Below, piece after piece: positions 27,645-37,993 of a stretch of DNA of 64,000 nucleotides. Position 1 is the first letter of the stretch; the number at the start of each line of letters is the position of its first letter. The notes under the pieces are model-generated. The model did no database searches. It saw nothing but the letters and a program-made list of their open reading frames with translations, and had not been told where the DNA came from. The DNA comes from Bradyrhizobium nivariense (GTDB lineage: Bacteria; Pseudomonadota; Alphaproteobacteria; Rhizobiales; Xanthobacteraceae), in the NCBI RefSeq assembly GCF_029846715.1, contig NZ_JARVWW010000018.1, positions 62,001-126,000 on the forward strand, in the 5' to 3' direction. Made by a program: the position numbers and the translations under genes.

Positions 27645-27765
27645 GTCGTCACCCGCCTTGTGCGCAATTGCGCACTGGGGCGGGTGACCCAGTATTCCAG
27701 AGACAGCAGTCATCCATCGAGAAGCCGCGGCGTACTGGATCGCCCGGTCGGAGCCGGGCGATGAC
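27645..27765. repeat. Bradyrhizobium-type palindromic intergenic repeat
   Basis: The arms GTCACCCGCC (27648-27657) and GGCGGGTGAC (27679-27688) flank the palindrome TGCGCAATTGCGCA. The pattern CCAGTATTCCAGAGAC and, further on, CGTACTGGATCGCCCGGTC completes it. This composition recurs in many intergenic gaps of Bradyrhizobium genomes, from general knowledge. Confidence 0.7.
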
Positions 27766-28178
27766 ACCGCAAATGGGGAAGCGACGAACCGACGCTGCGC
27801 AGCGAAAATGACGCAGCTCTCGCCTGCCTCAAGGCAGAACAGCCACGTCGCGGTCAGATCAGCAATGTCGGGATAAGGGAATGCCGGCAATACCCCGGCC
27901 TCAAGAGAACGAGGGCGTCGGCGAACACGTCAGGACCAGATTCCACGTTGGCCCGAAGGCCGCTTGTGAAATTGCGGAGCCCCTTACGGAGAACCGCACC
28001 GAACGAAGAAAACTTGTTTCTTCTGCCGGACCGGCCTTTGGCGAGCGAACCCGCGAAAGTGAACGATCCGACCGTTGACCTGATGTCTCGCCGACACCCT
28101 CTATCGTCGACCAGAACCTTTTGAGAGGCGCTGATGACGTGCCGGCTCTCTAGGAGCCGGCAACTTCAAAAAGCGAAG

Positions 28179-28277
28179 TTACTTCTTCTTCGCGACCTTG
28201 CGGGTCTTCTTCGCAGTCTTCTTCACTGCGGACTTCGCCTTCTTCGCCTTCTTCGCCTTCTTAGCTTTCTTGGCCAT
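28179..28277 (-). CDS. 32-residue lysine-rich histone-H1-like protein
   Basis: The ATG at 28277 has GGAGGG 5 nt upstream and opens a 32-codon gene. It encodes MAKKAKKAKKAKKAKSAVKK and then TAKKTRKVAKKK. Seventeen of 32 residues are Lys, with Ala and Thr making up most of the rest, like the tails of bacterial H1-type proteins. It most likely binds DNA or RNA through charge alone, but a role is not established. The good ribosome site and the sharp bias make it more than a chance frame. An upstream in-frame extension of about 75 codons reads as unrelated sequence and is rejected. Confidence 0.7.
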   Translation of the reverse strand: MAKKAKKAKKAKKAKSAVKKTAKKTRKVAKKK

Positions 28278-28843
28278 GTTGCCCTCCGATGTGTGAGATG
28301 GCTTAATCGCTGCATGCAGTCGGGGATCGAGTGCACACTCATCCCGAATACACCAACACAACGAAAAAAACAGCGTCTCGCTTAAAGAAGTGTTGACGAC
28401 GCAACGCGCCTGCGCTTGGCGAACGCGATGCAAGCGAACTGCATGACGTGTGCTTGCGATCGCGGAGAATGCCCGCAGCATCAGCGTCTGCGAGAGATGC
28501 AATTGCAGGAAACACTATGCAGCAAGTATTTTTCTGCACGCGCGCATCGCGCGTGATCGACGCGATGACGTGCATCTCCAATCCCGCGACGACCTCGCGA
28601 AGGCGCTTCGCGGACTCTGAGTCGCGGCTTTTGGCAACGAAAATATTTTCATGATTAACGGCGCGGGCGCTCGTCAGAGGGTGTGCAAGTCGCCGTTTTG
28701 CGCGAATCGCGTGACGGCGATTCGGTCGGCGTATCGCGGTCGATCAGGATGAAGTTTGCCGCCGAGGATGCGCGCGAGCGTCGCATCGCGAACTGAAAGC
28801 GAGGTGACGACGCGTGTCCGTCACCTCGTTCGAACGCGCGAGG
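28278..28843. other. Gene-free stretch ahead of the small basic gene
   Basis: I find no supported gene in these 566 bp. There are short GC palindromes near 28545, and the gatB terminator at its right edge. Confidence 0.5.
28801..28827 (-). terminator. Probable terminator of the gat operon
   Basis: A 9-bp stem, GAGGTGACG/CGTCACCTC with a 9-nt loop, lies 16 bp beyond the gatB stop. On the minus strand it is followed by GCTTTCAGTT, a weak T-rich tail. Confidence 0.55.
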
Positions 28844-30324
<1,481 letters not shown>

Positions 30325-30328
<4 letters not shown>

Positions 30329-31221
30329 GGCTTTACTGGTCCCTTTACCGGTCCCTTGGCTGCTCGCCTTTCACCCGCTTCGAGAAGGCCGTTGAGCGAC
30401 CGAAGCACGTCGGCCGGCCGGCGCAGCGCGATCTCGGGGCGGCCCATCACCTCGATCTCTCCGAACAGCGCGTCGACCTCCGGCGAGGAGGCGAACACGA
30501 AGCCGTCGAACGAGGTGCTCTGCTCCTCGAAATCGCTGGAGATCTCGACCCGGTAGCCATGCGCCTTGAGACGATCGACGACCTCGTAATGGAGGGCCTG
30601 CGAATGGGTGGCAATGAAGAGATAATCGACGCGGCGCTTGGTGAGCACGCTCTCCGCGCCTTCCAGCATCTCGATCTCGAAGGCCTGGATATCGGCATGC
30701 AATATGTCGAGATGCTTGATCTTCCTGTCCCTGAAGAAGGCGTCGACCTCGAATTTGCCCTTGCCGACAAAGGCCTTGACGAACTCGCCCCGCAGTCCGT
30801 TGCGCGCGAAATTATCCTGACCGGTCTTCAGGCAGGCGGGGTCCGGCTCAACCAGGATGACCTCTGCCTTGGGCCGCGTCTTCTTGAGCCACATCGAATA
30901 GTGGCCCCAATAGGCGCCGAGCTCGATCATCGAGGGCGCCTCGCCCAGCCGCTTCAGCAATTCCTGGAAGACATATTCTTCCAGCGGCTCGTGGACGCCG
31001 CGATTGATCACAAGCACGCTGCTGAAGGGGCCGTAATAGGCTCCGGGCCCGATGCCCGGAACCTTCAGGCCGTTATGCAGATAGACCTGATCGCCTTCGA
31101 CGAGGCCTGCCATCGGGACGCGTTCGATCAGAAGGTTGAGGGGATCGGAAACGATCTCGCGAAAACGGCCGAATAAATCCTCCGGCTTCGCCTTCGGCCC
31201 CGTGAAACCAGGCTCGCTCAT
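30325..31221 (-). CDS. FkbM-family SAM-dependent methyltransferase
   Basis: This 298-residue protein has the class I methyltransferase loop SMIELGAYWGHYSMWLKK (about residues 95-113) and the acidic strand end VILVEPDP. It also has the FkbM-type region HADIQAFEIEMLEGAESVL. Members methylate sugars or lipids by O-transfer; the substrate here cannot be inferred. It overlaps orf101 upstream and gatB downstream, each by an ATGA, which places it firmly inside the gat operon. The DNA encoding its C-terminal tail KGPVKGPVKP is a short repeat. Confidence 0.85.
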
Positions 31222-31523
31222 GCGGACGCGCTCCCACCCAGCGCATCAGCGATGCGCTGCCATTCTGCTTCAAGGGAATCCTTTGCCACGGGCTGGCCGG
31301 CCTGGCGGTACCAATAGCTGGCATTGCCGAGGTCGCCCTCGACCCGGTGCAGATAGGCGTGCACCCAGGCGGCCTCGGGGCTGCTCTCGTCCTGGACGAT
31401 CTTGTGCGCCTTGTCCCAGTCGCCCTTGGCGGCCCACCACAATGCGGCGAGCGGCGCGCTGAGATCCGGGGACGGCGCGTCGCCGTCGAGGCTGGCGATG
31501 TACGCCGCCATGTTCACCACCAT
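31218..31523 (-). CDS. Small conserved protein in gat operon (about 101 residues)
   Basis: I do not recognise a named family. The product has two amphipathic helical units (WAAKGDWDKAHKIVQDE and AYLHRVEGDLGNASYWYRQA) that look like TPR/Sel1-type pairs. ATG 31523 overlaps the gatA end by 10 bp; Met5 at 31511 is the alternative. The longer open frame upstream is a shadow of gatA. Its stop overlaps the fkbM start as ATGA. No membrane segment or signal is seen. Position suggests it is co-made with GatA. Confidence 0.75.
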   Translation of the reverse strand: MVVNMAAYIASLDGDAPSPDLSAPLAALWWAAKGDWDKAHKIVQDESSPEAAWVHAYLHRVEGDLGNASYWYRQAGQPVAKDSLEAEWQRIADALGGSASA

Positions 31524-32989
31524 TTCGCCGGCGTGAAGCGGCCGGCCGCCTGCTCGATCACCTCGCCGAGCGAGAACAGCGTCTCCTCGTCGAAGGGCCG
31601 GCCGATCAACTGCAGGCCGAGCGGCAGCCCCTGCGCGTCCTTGCCGGCGGGCACGGCGATGCCGGGCAGCCCCGCCATGTTCACGGTCACCGTGAAGATG
31701 TCGTTGAGGTACATCTCGACGGGGTCCGCCCCGCCCTTCTCGCCGATGCCGAAGGCCGCCGACGGCGTCGCCGGCGTCAGGATCGCGTCGACGCCCTTGG
31801 CGAAGCAATCCTCAAAATCCTTCTTGATCAGCGTGCGCACCTTCTGGGCGCGCAAATAATAGGCGTCGTAATAGCCGGCCGAGAGCACATAGGTGCCGAT
31901 CATGACGCGGCGCTTCACCTCCGCGCCAAACCCTTCAGCGCGGGTGTTCTCGTAGAGCTCGTTGATGTTCCTGCCCTGCTCGCGCAGGCCGTAGCGCACG
32001 CCGTCATAGCGCGCGAGGTTGGAGGACGCCTCCGCCGGCGCCACGATGTAATAGGCCGGCAGCGCGTATTTGGTGTGCGGCAGCGAGACCTCGACGAGCT
32101 CGGCGCCGGCCGCCTTCAGCCAGGCCGCGCCCTCGCTCCAGAGGTTTTCGATCTCGGCCGGCATGCCGTCGAGACGGTATTCCTTGGGTATGCCGATCTT
32201 CATGCCCTTCACGGACTTGCCGATCGCGGCCTCGTAGTCGGGCACGGGGATGTCGACCGAGGTCGTGTCCTTCGGATCGTGGCCCGCCATCGAGCGCAGC
32301 AGCATCGCGGCATCGCGCGTGCTGCGCGCGATCGGACCGGCCTGGTCGAGCGAGGAGGCAAAGGCGACGATGCCCCAGCGCGAGCAGCGGCCATAGGTCG
32401 GCTTGATGCCGACGGTCGCGGTGAACGCCGCCGGCTGGCGGATCGAGCCGCCGGTATCGGTCGCGGTCGCGCCCATGCAGAGCAGCGCGGCCACCGCAGA
32501 GGCCGAGCCGCCGGACGAGCCGCCCGGCACCAGCGTCGTGTTGGAGCCGTCGCGCCGCCAGGGATTGCCGACCGGGCCGAAGCACGAGGTCTCGTTCGAC
32601 GAACCCATCGCGAACTCGTCATTGTTGAGCTTGCCGAGCATCACCGCACCATCGCGCCAGAGCTGCGAGGTGATGGTGGACTCGTAGGTCGGCACGAAAT
32701 TGCCGAGGATTTTTGAGCACGCCGTGGTGCGCACGCCCTTGGTCGCGAACAGGTCCTTGATGCCGAGCGGAATGCCGGCGAGCGGCCCCGCATCGCCCTT
32801 CCCGATCCTGGCGTCCGCTTCGCGCGCCATGGTCCGCGCCTGGTCCGGCGTCTCCATGACGAAAGCATTGAGCGCGCGCGCGGCTTCGATCGCGTTCAGA
32901 TGCGCGTCGGTCAGCTCGAGTGACGTGAAAGTCTTGGCCGCAAGGCCCTTGCGGGCCTCGGCGAGCGTCAGCGATGTCAAATCGGTCAT
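31514..32989 (-). CDS. gatA: Asp/Glu-tRNA amidotransferase subunit A
   Basis: GatA (491 residues) is the glutaminase of the transamidation complex; it releases ammonia for conversion of Glu-tRNA(Gln) or Asp-tRNA(Asn). The amidase-signature triad is visible: Lys78 in GIPLGIKDLF, cis-Ser158 in PGGSSGGSAS and nucleophile Ser182 in DTGGSIRQPA. Their spacing matches known GatA enzymes. Its ATG overlaps the stop of orf70 as ATGA. It shares its fold with the unrelated amidase at 47392-48636, but the complete gat context fixes this one. Confidence 0.96.
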   Translation of the reverse strand: MTDLTSLTLAEARKGLAAKTFTSLELTDAHLNAIEAARALNAFVMETPDQARTMAREADARIGKGDAGPLAGIPLGIKDLFATKGVRTTACSKILGNFVPTYESTITSQLWRDGAVMLGKLNNDEFAMGSSNETSCFGPVGNPWRRDGSNTTLVPGGSSGGSASAVAALLCMGATATDTGGSIRQPAAFTATVGIKPTYGRCSRWGIVAFASSLDQAGPIARSTRDAAMLLRSMAGHDPKDTTSVDIPVPDYEAAIGKSVKGMKIGIPKEYRLDGMPAEIENLWSEGAAWLKAAGAELVEVSLPHTKYALPAYYIVAPAEASSNLARYDGVRYGLREQGRNINELYENTRAEGFGAEVKRRVMIGTYVLSAGYYDAYYLRAQKVRTLIKKDFEDCFAKGVDAILTPATPSAAFGIGEKGGADPVEMYLNDIFTVTVNMAGLPGIAVPAGKDAQGLPLGLQLIGRPFDEETLFSLGEVIEQAAGRFTPAKWW

Positions 32990-33198
32990 TTATTGATCGG
33001 GCTGCAGAAGAACGGGGACAGGGTCTTGTCGTTGGCCGGGGCGTCTTTTTTGGCGGCCGCTTTCGCAGCGGCCTCGATCTCGTCGAGCACCGCATTGACG
33101 GCGACGTTGGGGTCGGCAGCCTTGCCCTGCCGCTCCATCTTGTCGAGATAGTTCATGTAGGCCTGATAGGCCTTCTCGTCGTCGCACAGCATGCACAT
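32986..33198 (-). CDS. Small Cys-containing protein between gatC and gatA (70 residues)
   Basis: This is a 70-residue protein of unknown function. It starts MCMLCDDEKAYQAYMNYLDK, with a CxxC at the N-terminus and a third Cys near the end (PFFCSP), which might bind a metal. The middle is charged and helical, rich in Ala and Lys. The stop overlaps the gatA start as ATGA and gatC ends only 18 bp before the start, so it is an integral operon member. Position conservation would be worth testing. Confidence 0.7.
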   Translation of the reverse strand: MCMLCDDEKAYQAYMNYLDKMERQGKAADPNVAVNAVLDEIEAAAKAAAKKDAPANDKTLSPFFCSPINK

Positions 33199-33216
33199 CG
33201 GACTTGGTCCTAAGAA

Positions 33217-33504
33217 TTACTCGACCACTTTCGGCACCAGGAAGAAGTGACCTTCGGTCGCGGGCGCGTTGGCAACGATATCGTCGGCGATCTCGCCGTC
33301 ATTGACCACGTCCTGCCGCTTCTTCATCTGCATCGGGGTGACCGAGGTCATGGGCTCCACGCCCTCGACATTGACCTCCGAGAGCTGCTCGACAAAGGCG
33401 AGCATGGCGTTGAGCTCGCCCTGCAGATGCGGAACCTCGCCCTCGGAAACCGCAATGCGCGCCAGATGCGCGATGCGGCGGACGGTAGCGGCGTCGACGG
33501 ACAT
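33217..33504 (-). CDS. gatC: Asp/Glu-tRNA amidotransferase subunit C
   Basis: GatC is the small (95-residue) subunit that wraps around GatA and stabilises the GatA-GatB interface. VRRIAHLARIAVSE, ELNAMLAFVEQLSEVNVEGVEP and EGHFFLVPKVVE are the conserved segments. The start is MSVDAATV at 33504; an upstream in-frame Met would add 21 unrelated residues. It is the first gene of the gat operon. Confidence 0.94.
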   Translation of the reverse strand: MSVDAATVRRIAHLARIAVSEGEVPHLQGELNAMLAFVEQLSEVNVEGVEPMTSVTPMQMKKRQDVVNDGEIADDIVANAPATEGHFFLVPKVVE

Positions 33505-33581
33505 TATGTAGGGCCTCTCACGGCAAAACCTAACCGCCGTATAGCAGAGGCCGCTTTTGCGCCGCAACCGGCGCTTCCCGC

Positions 33582-34658
33582 CTATCCAGCCAGCGCTTTC
33601 AGGCGGGCCAGGGCCGATTTGGCGAAATCGCGGGTCAGTTCGGCCGCGGGGACTTCGCGGCCGAGGGCGATGGCCTGCCCGGCCCAGAGATTGGTGAAGT
33701 CCACCCTGCCCTGCTTTTCGGCAGCCGCCTTCAGCGGTCCCAGCGCCGTTGCGGCATGGGGAAATGGCGGCGCGTCCGGCGAGATCGGGCCGGCCTCGCG
33801 CATCAGGCGGTTCTGGACGCCGCGCGCCGGCCGCCCGGTCATGACATTGGTGATGACGGTGGAGTCATCCCGCCCATCGGCGAGCGCCGCACGGGCCGCC
33901 GTACTGACCTTGGATTCCGGACAGCGCAGATAAGCGCTCCCGATCTGCACGCCGGCCGCGCCGAGCGCGAAGGCGGCTGCAATGCCGCGGCCATCCGCAA
34001 TGCCGCCGGCCGCAATCACCGGGACCTTCACCGCGTCGACCACCTGCGGCACCAGCGCAAAGGTGCCGGGCTGCTCGGCAATCTTGTCGGTCAGGAACAT
34101 GCCGCGATGGCCGCCAGCCTCCGCACCTTGTGCGATCACCGCGTCAGCGCCGTGCTGCTCGAGCCAGACCGCTTCCCTCACCGTGGTCGCCGAAGAGATG
34201 ACGAGACATCCTGCCGCCTTGACCCGCTTGAGCAGCGCGTCCTCGGGCAGGCCGAAATGGAAGCTGACGATCTCCGGCTTCAACTCCTCCACGATCTCGC
34301 AGAAGCCGGCGTCAAACGGCGCGCGGTTTGCGGCATAGATGGGTGCGGCGGCATCGAGGCCATGCTCACGGTAGTAGCTCGCGAGGCGTTGCTTCCAGCG
34401 CGCCTCCGCCTCGGCCGTGAGCTCGACTGGTGTGTGGCAGAAGAAATTCATGTTCACCGGCGCGGAGACGCGCTGGCGGATGATGTTGACCTGCTCGCGC
34501 GCCTTATCCGGCGACAGCATCGCGCTCGGCAGCGAACCGAGCCCGCCGCCTTGCGCCACGGCGATCACGAGCTCCGCGTCCATCACGCCAGCCATCGGCG
34601 CCAGCACGATCGGAAATTCGGTCTTGAAGAGGTCGATCAATCGACGGTCAGGCCACAT
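33582..34658 (-). CDS. Nitronate monooxygenase (NPD family), first copy
   Basis: This 358-residue FMN-dependent TIM-barrel enzyme is expected to oxidise alkyl nitronates such as propionate-3-nitronate. FPIVLAPMAGVMDAELVIAVAQ starts the barrel, AVIAQGAEAGGHRGMF holds the family His, and PVIAAGGIADGRGIAAAFALGA binds the FMN phosphate. It lies 77 bp upstream of the gatC start but is a separate unit. A related gene follows at 34764, with a repeat element between them. True substrates of this family are often not nitronates, so the name is a family label. Confidence 0.88.
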   Translation of the reverse strand: MWPDRRLIDLFKTEFPIVLAPMAGVMDAELVIAVAQGGGLGSLPSAMLSPDKAREQVNIIRQRVSAPVNMNFFCHTPVELTAEAEARWKQRLASYYREHGLDAAAPIYAANRAPFDAGFCEIVEELKPEIVSFHFGLPEDALLKRVKAAGCLVISSATTVREAVWLEQHGADAVIAQGAEAGGHRGMFLTDKIAEQPGTFALVPQVVDAVKVPVIAAGGIADGRGIAAAFALGAAGVQIGSAYLRCPESKVSTAARAALADGRDDSTVITNVMTGRPARGVQNRLMREAGPISPDAPPFPHAATALGPLKAAAEKQGRVDFTNLWAGQAIALGREVPAAELTRDFAKSALARLKALAG

Positions 34659-34686
34659 GGTTCTTGCCTCATGTTCGCTCTTTCCC

Positions 34687-34811
34687 TCTCCCCTTGTGGG
34701 AGTGGGCGGATCGCCGCGCAGCGGCGAGACGGGTGAGGGTTTGTATCCGCGGAGACAGACCCCTCATCCGGCGCGGATTGCATCCGCGCCACCTTCTCCC
34801 ACAAGGGGAGA
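34687..34811. repeat. Intergenic repeat with 16-bp perfect inverted arms
   Basis: TCTCCCCTTGTGGGAG (34687-34702) and its complement (34796-34811) flank about 93 bp containing GGGTGAGGG and CCCTCATCCGGCGC. This recurrent alphaproteobacterial intergenic pattern covers the 3' end of the second NPD gene. Confidence 0.8.
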
Positions 34812-35789
34812 AGGAAAAGAAACGATGGAATTACGCCGGCCGGTTAGCAGTTGCTCGGCCTCGATCGCAATCCGTTCGACGATCTCGGCCGCCGGTGGAA
34901 TATCATGGATCAGTCCGACCGCCTCGCCGGCGATCACGGCCGCGACGTCGAAATTGCCGGCGGCCTTTGCCGCGGCATAGTCCGCCGCGACTGCGGCAAC
35001 ATTCTGCATCAGCTCGACCTCGCGTCCGATCCAACGCCTCGCATGGTCGTTGACCAGACACCTTCCTGTGAAGGGCGCTGGCCAGACATTGTTGCGCGAG
35101 AGATCAAAGACGATGCCGCGCACCGTCGAGCCGCTGCTTCCGGCGCAGATGCGCCGCTTGGCCTCGTCGGCGCCGTCGGCCTCCTGGCTCGCATAGAAAC
35201 GCGTGCCGAGCAGCACGCCGCTCGCGCCCAGCATCATCATGGCAGCGAGCCCGCGCCCGTCGGCAAGTCCGCCGGCCGCGACGACCGGCACGCGGCCCGC
35301 CGCAAGATCGACGACGGCGGGGACGAGATCGATGCTGGTGCGCGAGGCGCCGTGGCCGCCCGCCTCCGTCCCCTGCGCGATCAGGATATCGGCACTGGCA
35401 TCGAGCCCCTGCCGTGCCATCGCCTCATCCTGCACCTGGCAGATCAGCCGTGCGCCGGCGGATTTGATCTTCGCGACGAACGGCGCAGGATCGCCGAAAG
35501 ACAGCATGATCGCGGACGGTTTTGCGGCGAGCGCGACGTCGAGAAGCTCGGGCTGTTTGGCGAGGCTCCAGGTGATGAAGCCGACGCCGAACCGAGCGCG
35601 TACCTCGGCGAGCTTCGCGGTCTCTCGTTCAAGCCACGCCCTCTCGCCATAGCCGCCACCCAGGATACCGAACCCGCCCGCGCGGCTCACGGCGGTCACC
35701 AGACGACTGCCCGCGACGATATCCATCGGCGCCAGCAGGATGGGATGCCTGATCTCCAGTAGCCTCGTCAGCGACGTCGCAATGGGCAT
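34764..35789 (-). CDS. Nitronate monooxygenase (NPD family), second copy
   Basis: This 341-residue FMN enzyme is distantly related to its neighbour. HPILLAPMDIVAGSRLVTAVS, LIAQGTEAGGHGASR and PVVAAGGLADGRGLAAMMMLGA are the barrel and FMN motifs. The family domain ends near AEQLLTGRR. The last ~20 residues (SFPSPLVGEGGADAIRAG) are read from the repeat at 34687-34811, and the stop is inside that repeat. The native C-terminus was therefore replaced or extended by repeat insertion. The gene is divergent from a LysR regulator that probably controls it. Confidence 0.88.
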   Translation of the reverse strand: MPIATSLTRLLEIRHPILLAPMDIVAGSRLVTAVSRAGGFGILGGGYGERAWLERETAKLAEVRARFGVGFITWSLAKQPELLDVALAAKPSAIMLSFGDPAPFVAKIKSAGARLICQVQDEAMARQGLDASADILIAQGTEAGGHGASRTSIDLVPAVVDLAAGRVPVVAAGGLADGRGLAAMMMLGASGVLLGTRFYASQEADGADEAKRRICAGSSGSTVRGIVFDLSRNNVWPAPFTGRCLVNDHARRWIGREVELMQNVAAVAADYAAAKAAGNFDVAAVIAGEAVGLIHDIPPAAEIVERIAIEAEQLLTGRRNSIVSFPSPLVGEGGADAIRAG

Positions 35790-35886
35790 GGTCTCTCCCC
35801 GATCTGGACAGTGAGACTAGGCCCGAATATCATTCTCTAAAATTGAATTCTAGCGAACGTTGCCATCTCAAAAGAGAAACGATGCC
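35790..35886. promoter_or_regulatory. Divergent promoter region, NPD gene / lysR
   Basis: This 97-bp spacer has an AT-rich core near 35829-35850 with an imperfect ATTC...GAAT palindrome. It is a likely LysR-type operator serving both directions. Confidence 0.45.
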
Positions 35887-36777
35887 ATGGAACTCAGCGA
35901 CATCCAGACCTTCGCCGCCGTCGCCCGTACCGGGGGCATCACCCGTGCGGCCGAAGAGCTCAACACGGTGCAGTCGAACGTCACCCAGCGCGTGAAGGCG
36001 CTGGAAGCCGAGATCGGCACGCCGCTGTTCGAACGCCACAGCCGCGGCATGACCCTGACCGGCGCGGGCAAAAGGCTTTTGCCCTACGCGCAACGGATGG
36101 CCGCATTGTCGCACGAGGCCGTGCTCGCCGCGCGCGACGACGGCGAGCCCAAGGGACCGCTCGCGATCGGCTCGATGGAAACGACTGCGGCGGTGCGGCT
36201 GCCGCCATTGCTCGCCGATTTTCACCACCGCTTTCCCGCCGTCCGGCTGAGCCTGCGCACCGCGCCCACCGCCGACCTCGTCGCTTGCGTGCTCGAAGGC
36301 ACGCTCGACGGCGCCTTCGTCGCCGGTCCGATCGCGCATGCCGATCTCACCGCGACAAGCGCGTTCCGCGAAGAGCTGGTGCTGGTCAGCGCGCGGCGCT
36401 GGGCCTCGCTCGCCGAGCTGCGCGCCGGCACGCCGGAATCCGGCCCGACCGCGCTGGTGTTCCGCACCGGCTGCACCTACCGGCAGCGGCTCGAACAGAT
36501 TTTTGTCGAGTTCGGCTGGCCTTCGGCCGCACGCTTCGAGCTCGGCACGCTCGACGGCATGATCGGCTGTGTCGCCGCCGACATGGGCGTGACGCTGCTG
36601 CCGCGCGCCGTCGTCGAACGCAGCGCGATCAACGGCAGCGTGTCGATCCACGCGCTGAGCCACTCGCACGCGCACGTCGAGACGCTCTTCATCCAGCGTT
36701 GTGCCGGACATCAAACCAGCGCGCTGAACGGGTTTGCCGCCGGCCTGAAGAAAGACGACGACGTCATCGCGGCCTGA
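35887..36777 (+). CDS. LysR-family transcriptional regulator
   Basis: This 296-residue regulator has an N-terminal winged helix (LSDIQTFAAVARTGGITRAAEELNTVQSNVTQRVKALE) and a periplasmic-binding-like effector domain (about residues 90-290). The start is ATG 35887; a TTG nine codons upstream also opens the frame. It is divergent from the second NPD gene, the usual arrangement with a regulated target. The ligand is unknown. GTLDGMIGCVAADMGVTLLP is the typical C-terminal effector-domain loop. Confidence 0.9.
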   Translation: MELSDIQTFAAVARTGGITRAAEELNTVQSNVTQRVKALEAEIGTPLFERHSRGMTLTGAGKRLLPYAQRMAALSHEAVLAARDDGEPKGPLAIGSMETTAAVRLPPLLADFHHRFPAVRLSLRTAPTADLVACVLEGTLDGAFVAGPIAHADLTATSAFREELVLVSARRWASLAELRAGTPESGPTALVFRTGCTYRQRLEQIFVEFGWPSAARFELGTLDGMIGCVAADMGVTLLPRAVVERSAINGSVSIHALSHSHAHVETLFIQRCAGHQTSALNGFAAGLKKDDDVIAA

Positions 36778-37005
36778 GATGCCAGCGCGTTCCACCACGC
36801 GAAATTCGCTGTCACAAATCTGTCGTACTTGATTCAATCGACGCTGCGCGTAGCGAATGTTGCGTTCAGCCGCCGCAGCATGACACCTCGAAAAGTTTTG
36901 AAGCCCGCGACTTTTCTACGTTAGGATGAGCGACTGGCCAGCGCGAAACCATAACGAAGCCAAACATCGGCAAAAACATCGGCAAAAACATCGGGAGGAC
37001 TATCG

Positions 37006-37941
37006 ATGCGCAATACGCTCGTGTTGTGCTGTGTCGCCGCGTTGTCGGCGACGGTCGAAACAGCAAGCGCCCAAGACTGGACCAAATCGAAATGGGGGCC
37101 GAACGACGAGATCGGTGCCGCCAACTACATGACGCCAGAGCTCGTGCTGAAGGCCGCATCTCTGGTGAAGACCGGAAAGACCTATGCCCTCGGCATTCCC
37201 GTCACGCCGCAGACACCGGCCTATCCGCCGCGCGCGTTTAAGCTCACCATCGTGCAACCCGGACAAGCCGGCATCCCGGGCCTCGGACCGAACAAGGCGA
37301 CCTACAACGACGATATCCTGGACACCTGGGTCGGCATCGGCAGCCAGATCGACGGGCTCGGCCATCTCGGCGTCGAGCACGTCTATTACAACGGCAACAA
37401 GCTTGCCGACTTCGCCGATCCGAACGGGTTGAAGAAGCTCGGCATCGAGAAGGTCCCGCCGATCGTCACCCGCGGCGTGCTGCTCGACATGGCGGCCTAT
37501 TACAACACCGACATCGTGAAGGAAGGCACCGCCTTCAACGTCAAGGAGATCGACGAAGTCGCCAAGAAGCAGGGCGTCGAGATCCGCCAGGGCGACGTCG
37601 TCATCTTCCACACCGGCTGGCTCAGCCTGATCGGCAAGGACGACAAGCGTTACTCGGCCGGCGAGCCCGGCCTCGGCGTCGAAGGCGCAAAATACCTGAC
37701 CAGCAAGGGCGTCGTCGCGATCGGTGCCGACACCTGGGCGCTCGAGGTGCTGCCGTTCGAATCCAAGAACGTGTTCGAGGTGCACCAGATCCTGCTCGCG
37801 ATGAACGGGACCTACATCCTCGAGAACATGGACACGGCCGCGCTTGCCAAGGACAAGGGGTATGAATTCCTGTTCGTGCTGGGCCAGCCGCGCTGGACCG
37901 GCGGCGTGCAGGCAATGATCAACCCGATCGCGATCCGCTGA
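37006..37941 (+). CDS. Exported cyclase-family metal hydrolase (PF04199, kynurenine-formamidase-like)
   Basis: This 311-residue protein has a signal peptide (LVLCCVAALSATVETASA). The cyclase/arylformamidase fold shows WVGIGSQIDGLGHLGVEHVYYNG, which supplies the metal-binding Asp and His, and GDVVIFHTGWLSLIG. Relatives hydrolyse amide or lactone bonds; the substrate here is not predictable. ATG 37006 has GGGAGGA 7 nt upstream. It stands alone between lysR and a small membrane gene. A 12-bp direct repeat (ACATCGGCAAAA, twice plus a partial) lies in its leader at 36964-36993. Confidence 0.87.
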   Translation: MRNTLVLCCVAALSATVETASAQDWTKSKWGPNDEIGAANYMTPELVLKAASLVKTGKTYALGIPVTPQTPAYPPRAFKLTIVQPGQAGIPGLGPNKATYNDDILDTWVGIGSQIDGLGHLGVEHVYYNGNKLADFADPNGLKKLGIEKVPPIVTRGVLLDMAAYYNTDIVKEGTAFNVKEIDEVAKKQGVEIRQGDVVIFHTGWLSLIGKDDKRYSAGEPGLGVEGAKYLTSKGVVAIGADTWALEVLPFESKNVFEVHQILLAMNGTYILENMDTAALAKDKGYEFLFVLGQPRWTGGVQAMINPIAIR

Positions 37942-37993
37942 TCCGATACCCGGGCGAGGACCCGCCTGCCGTAGGCAGACGCCCTCGCCCGGC

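Larger units (their letters stand above)
27263..28178. other. Long intergenic region with repeats
   Basis: No protein gene is supported in this 916-bp stretch. It contains a 14-bp tandem repeat (27366-27420) and a palindromic intergenic repeat (27645-27765). A short hairpin with arms GCCGGCTC/GAGCCGGC (28141-28161) lies just past the end of the following small gene. Confidence 0.6.
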
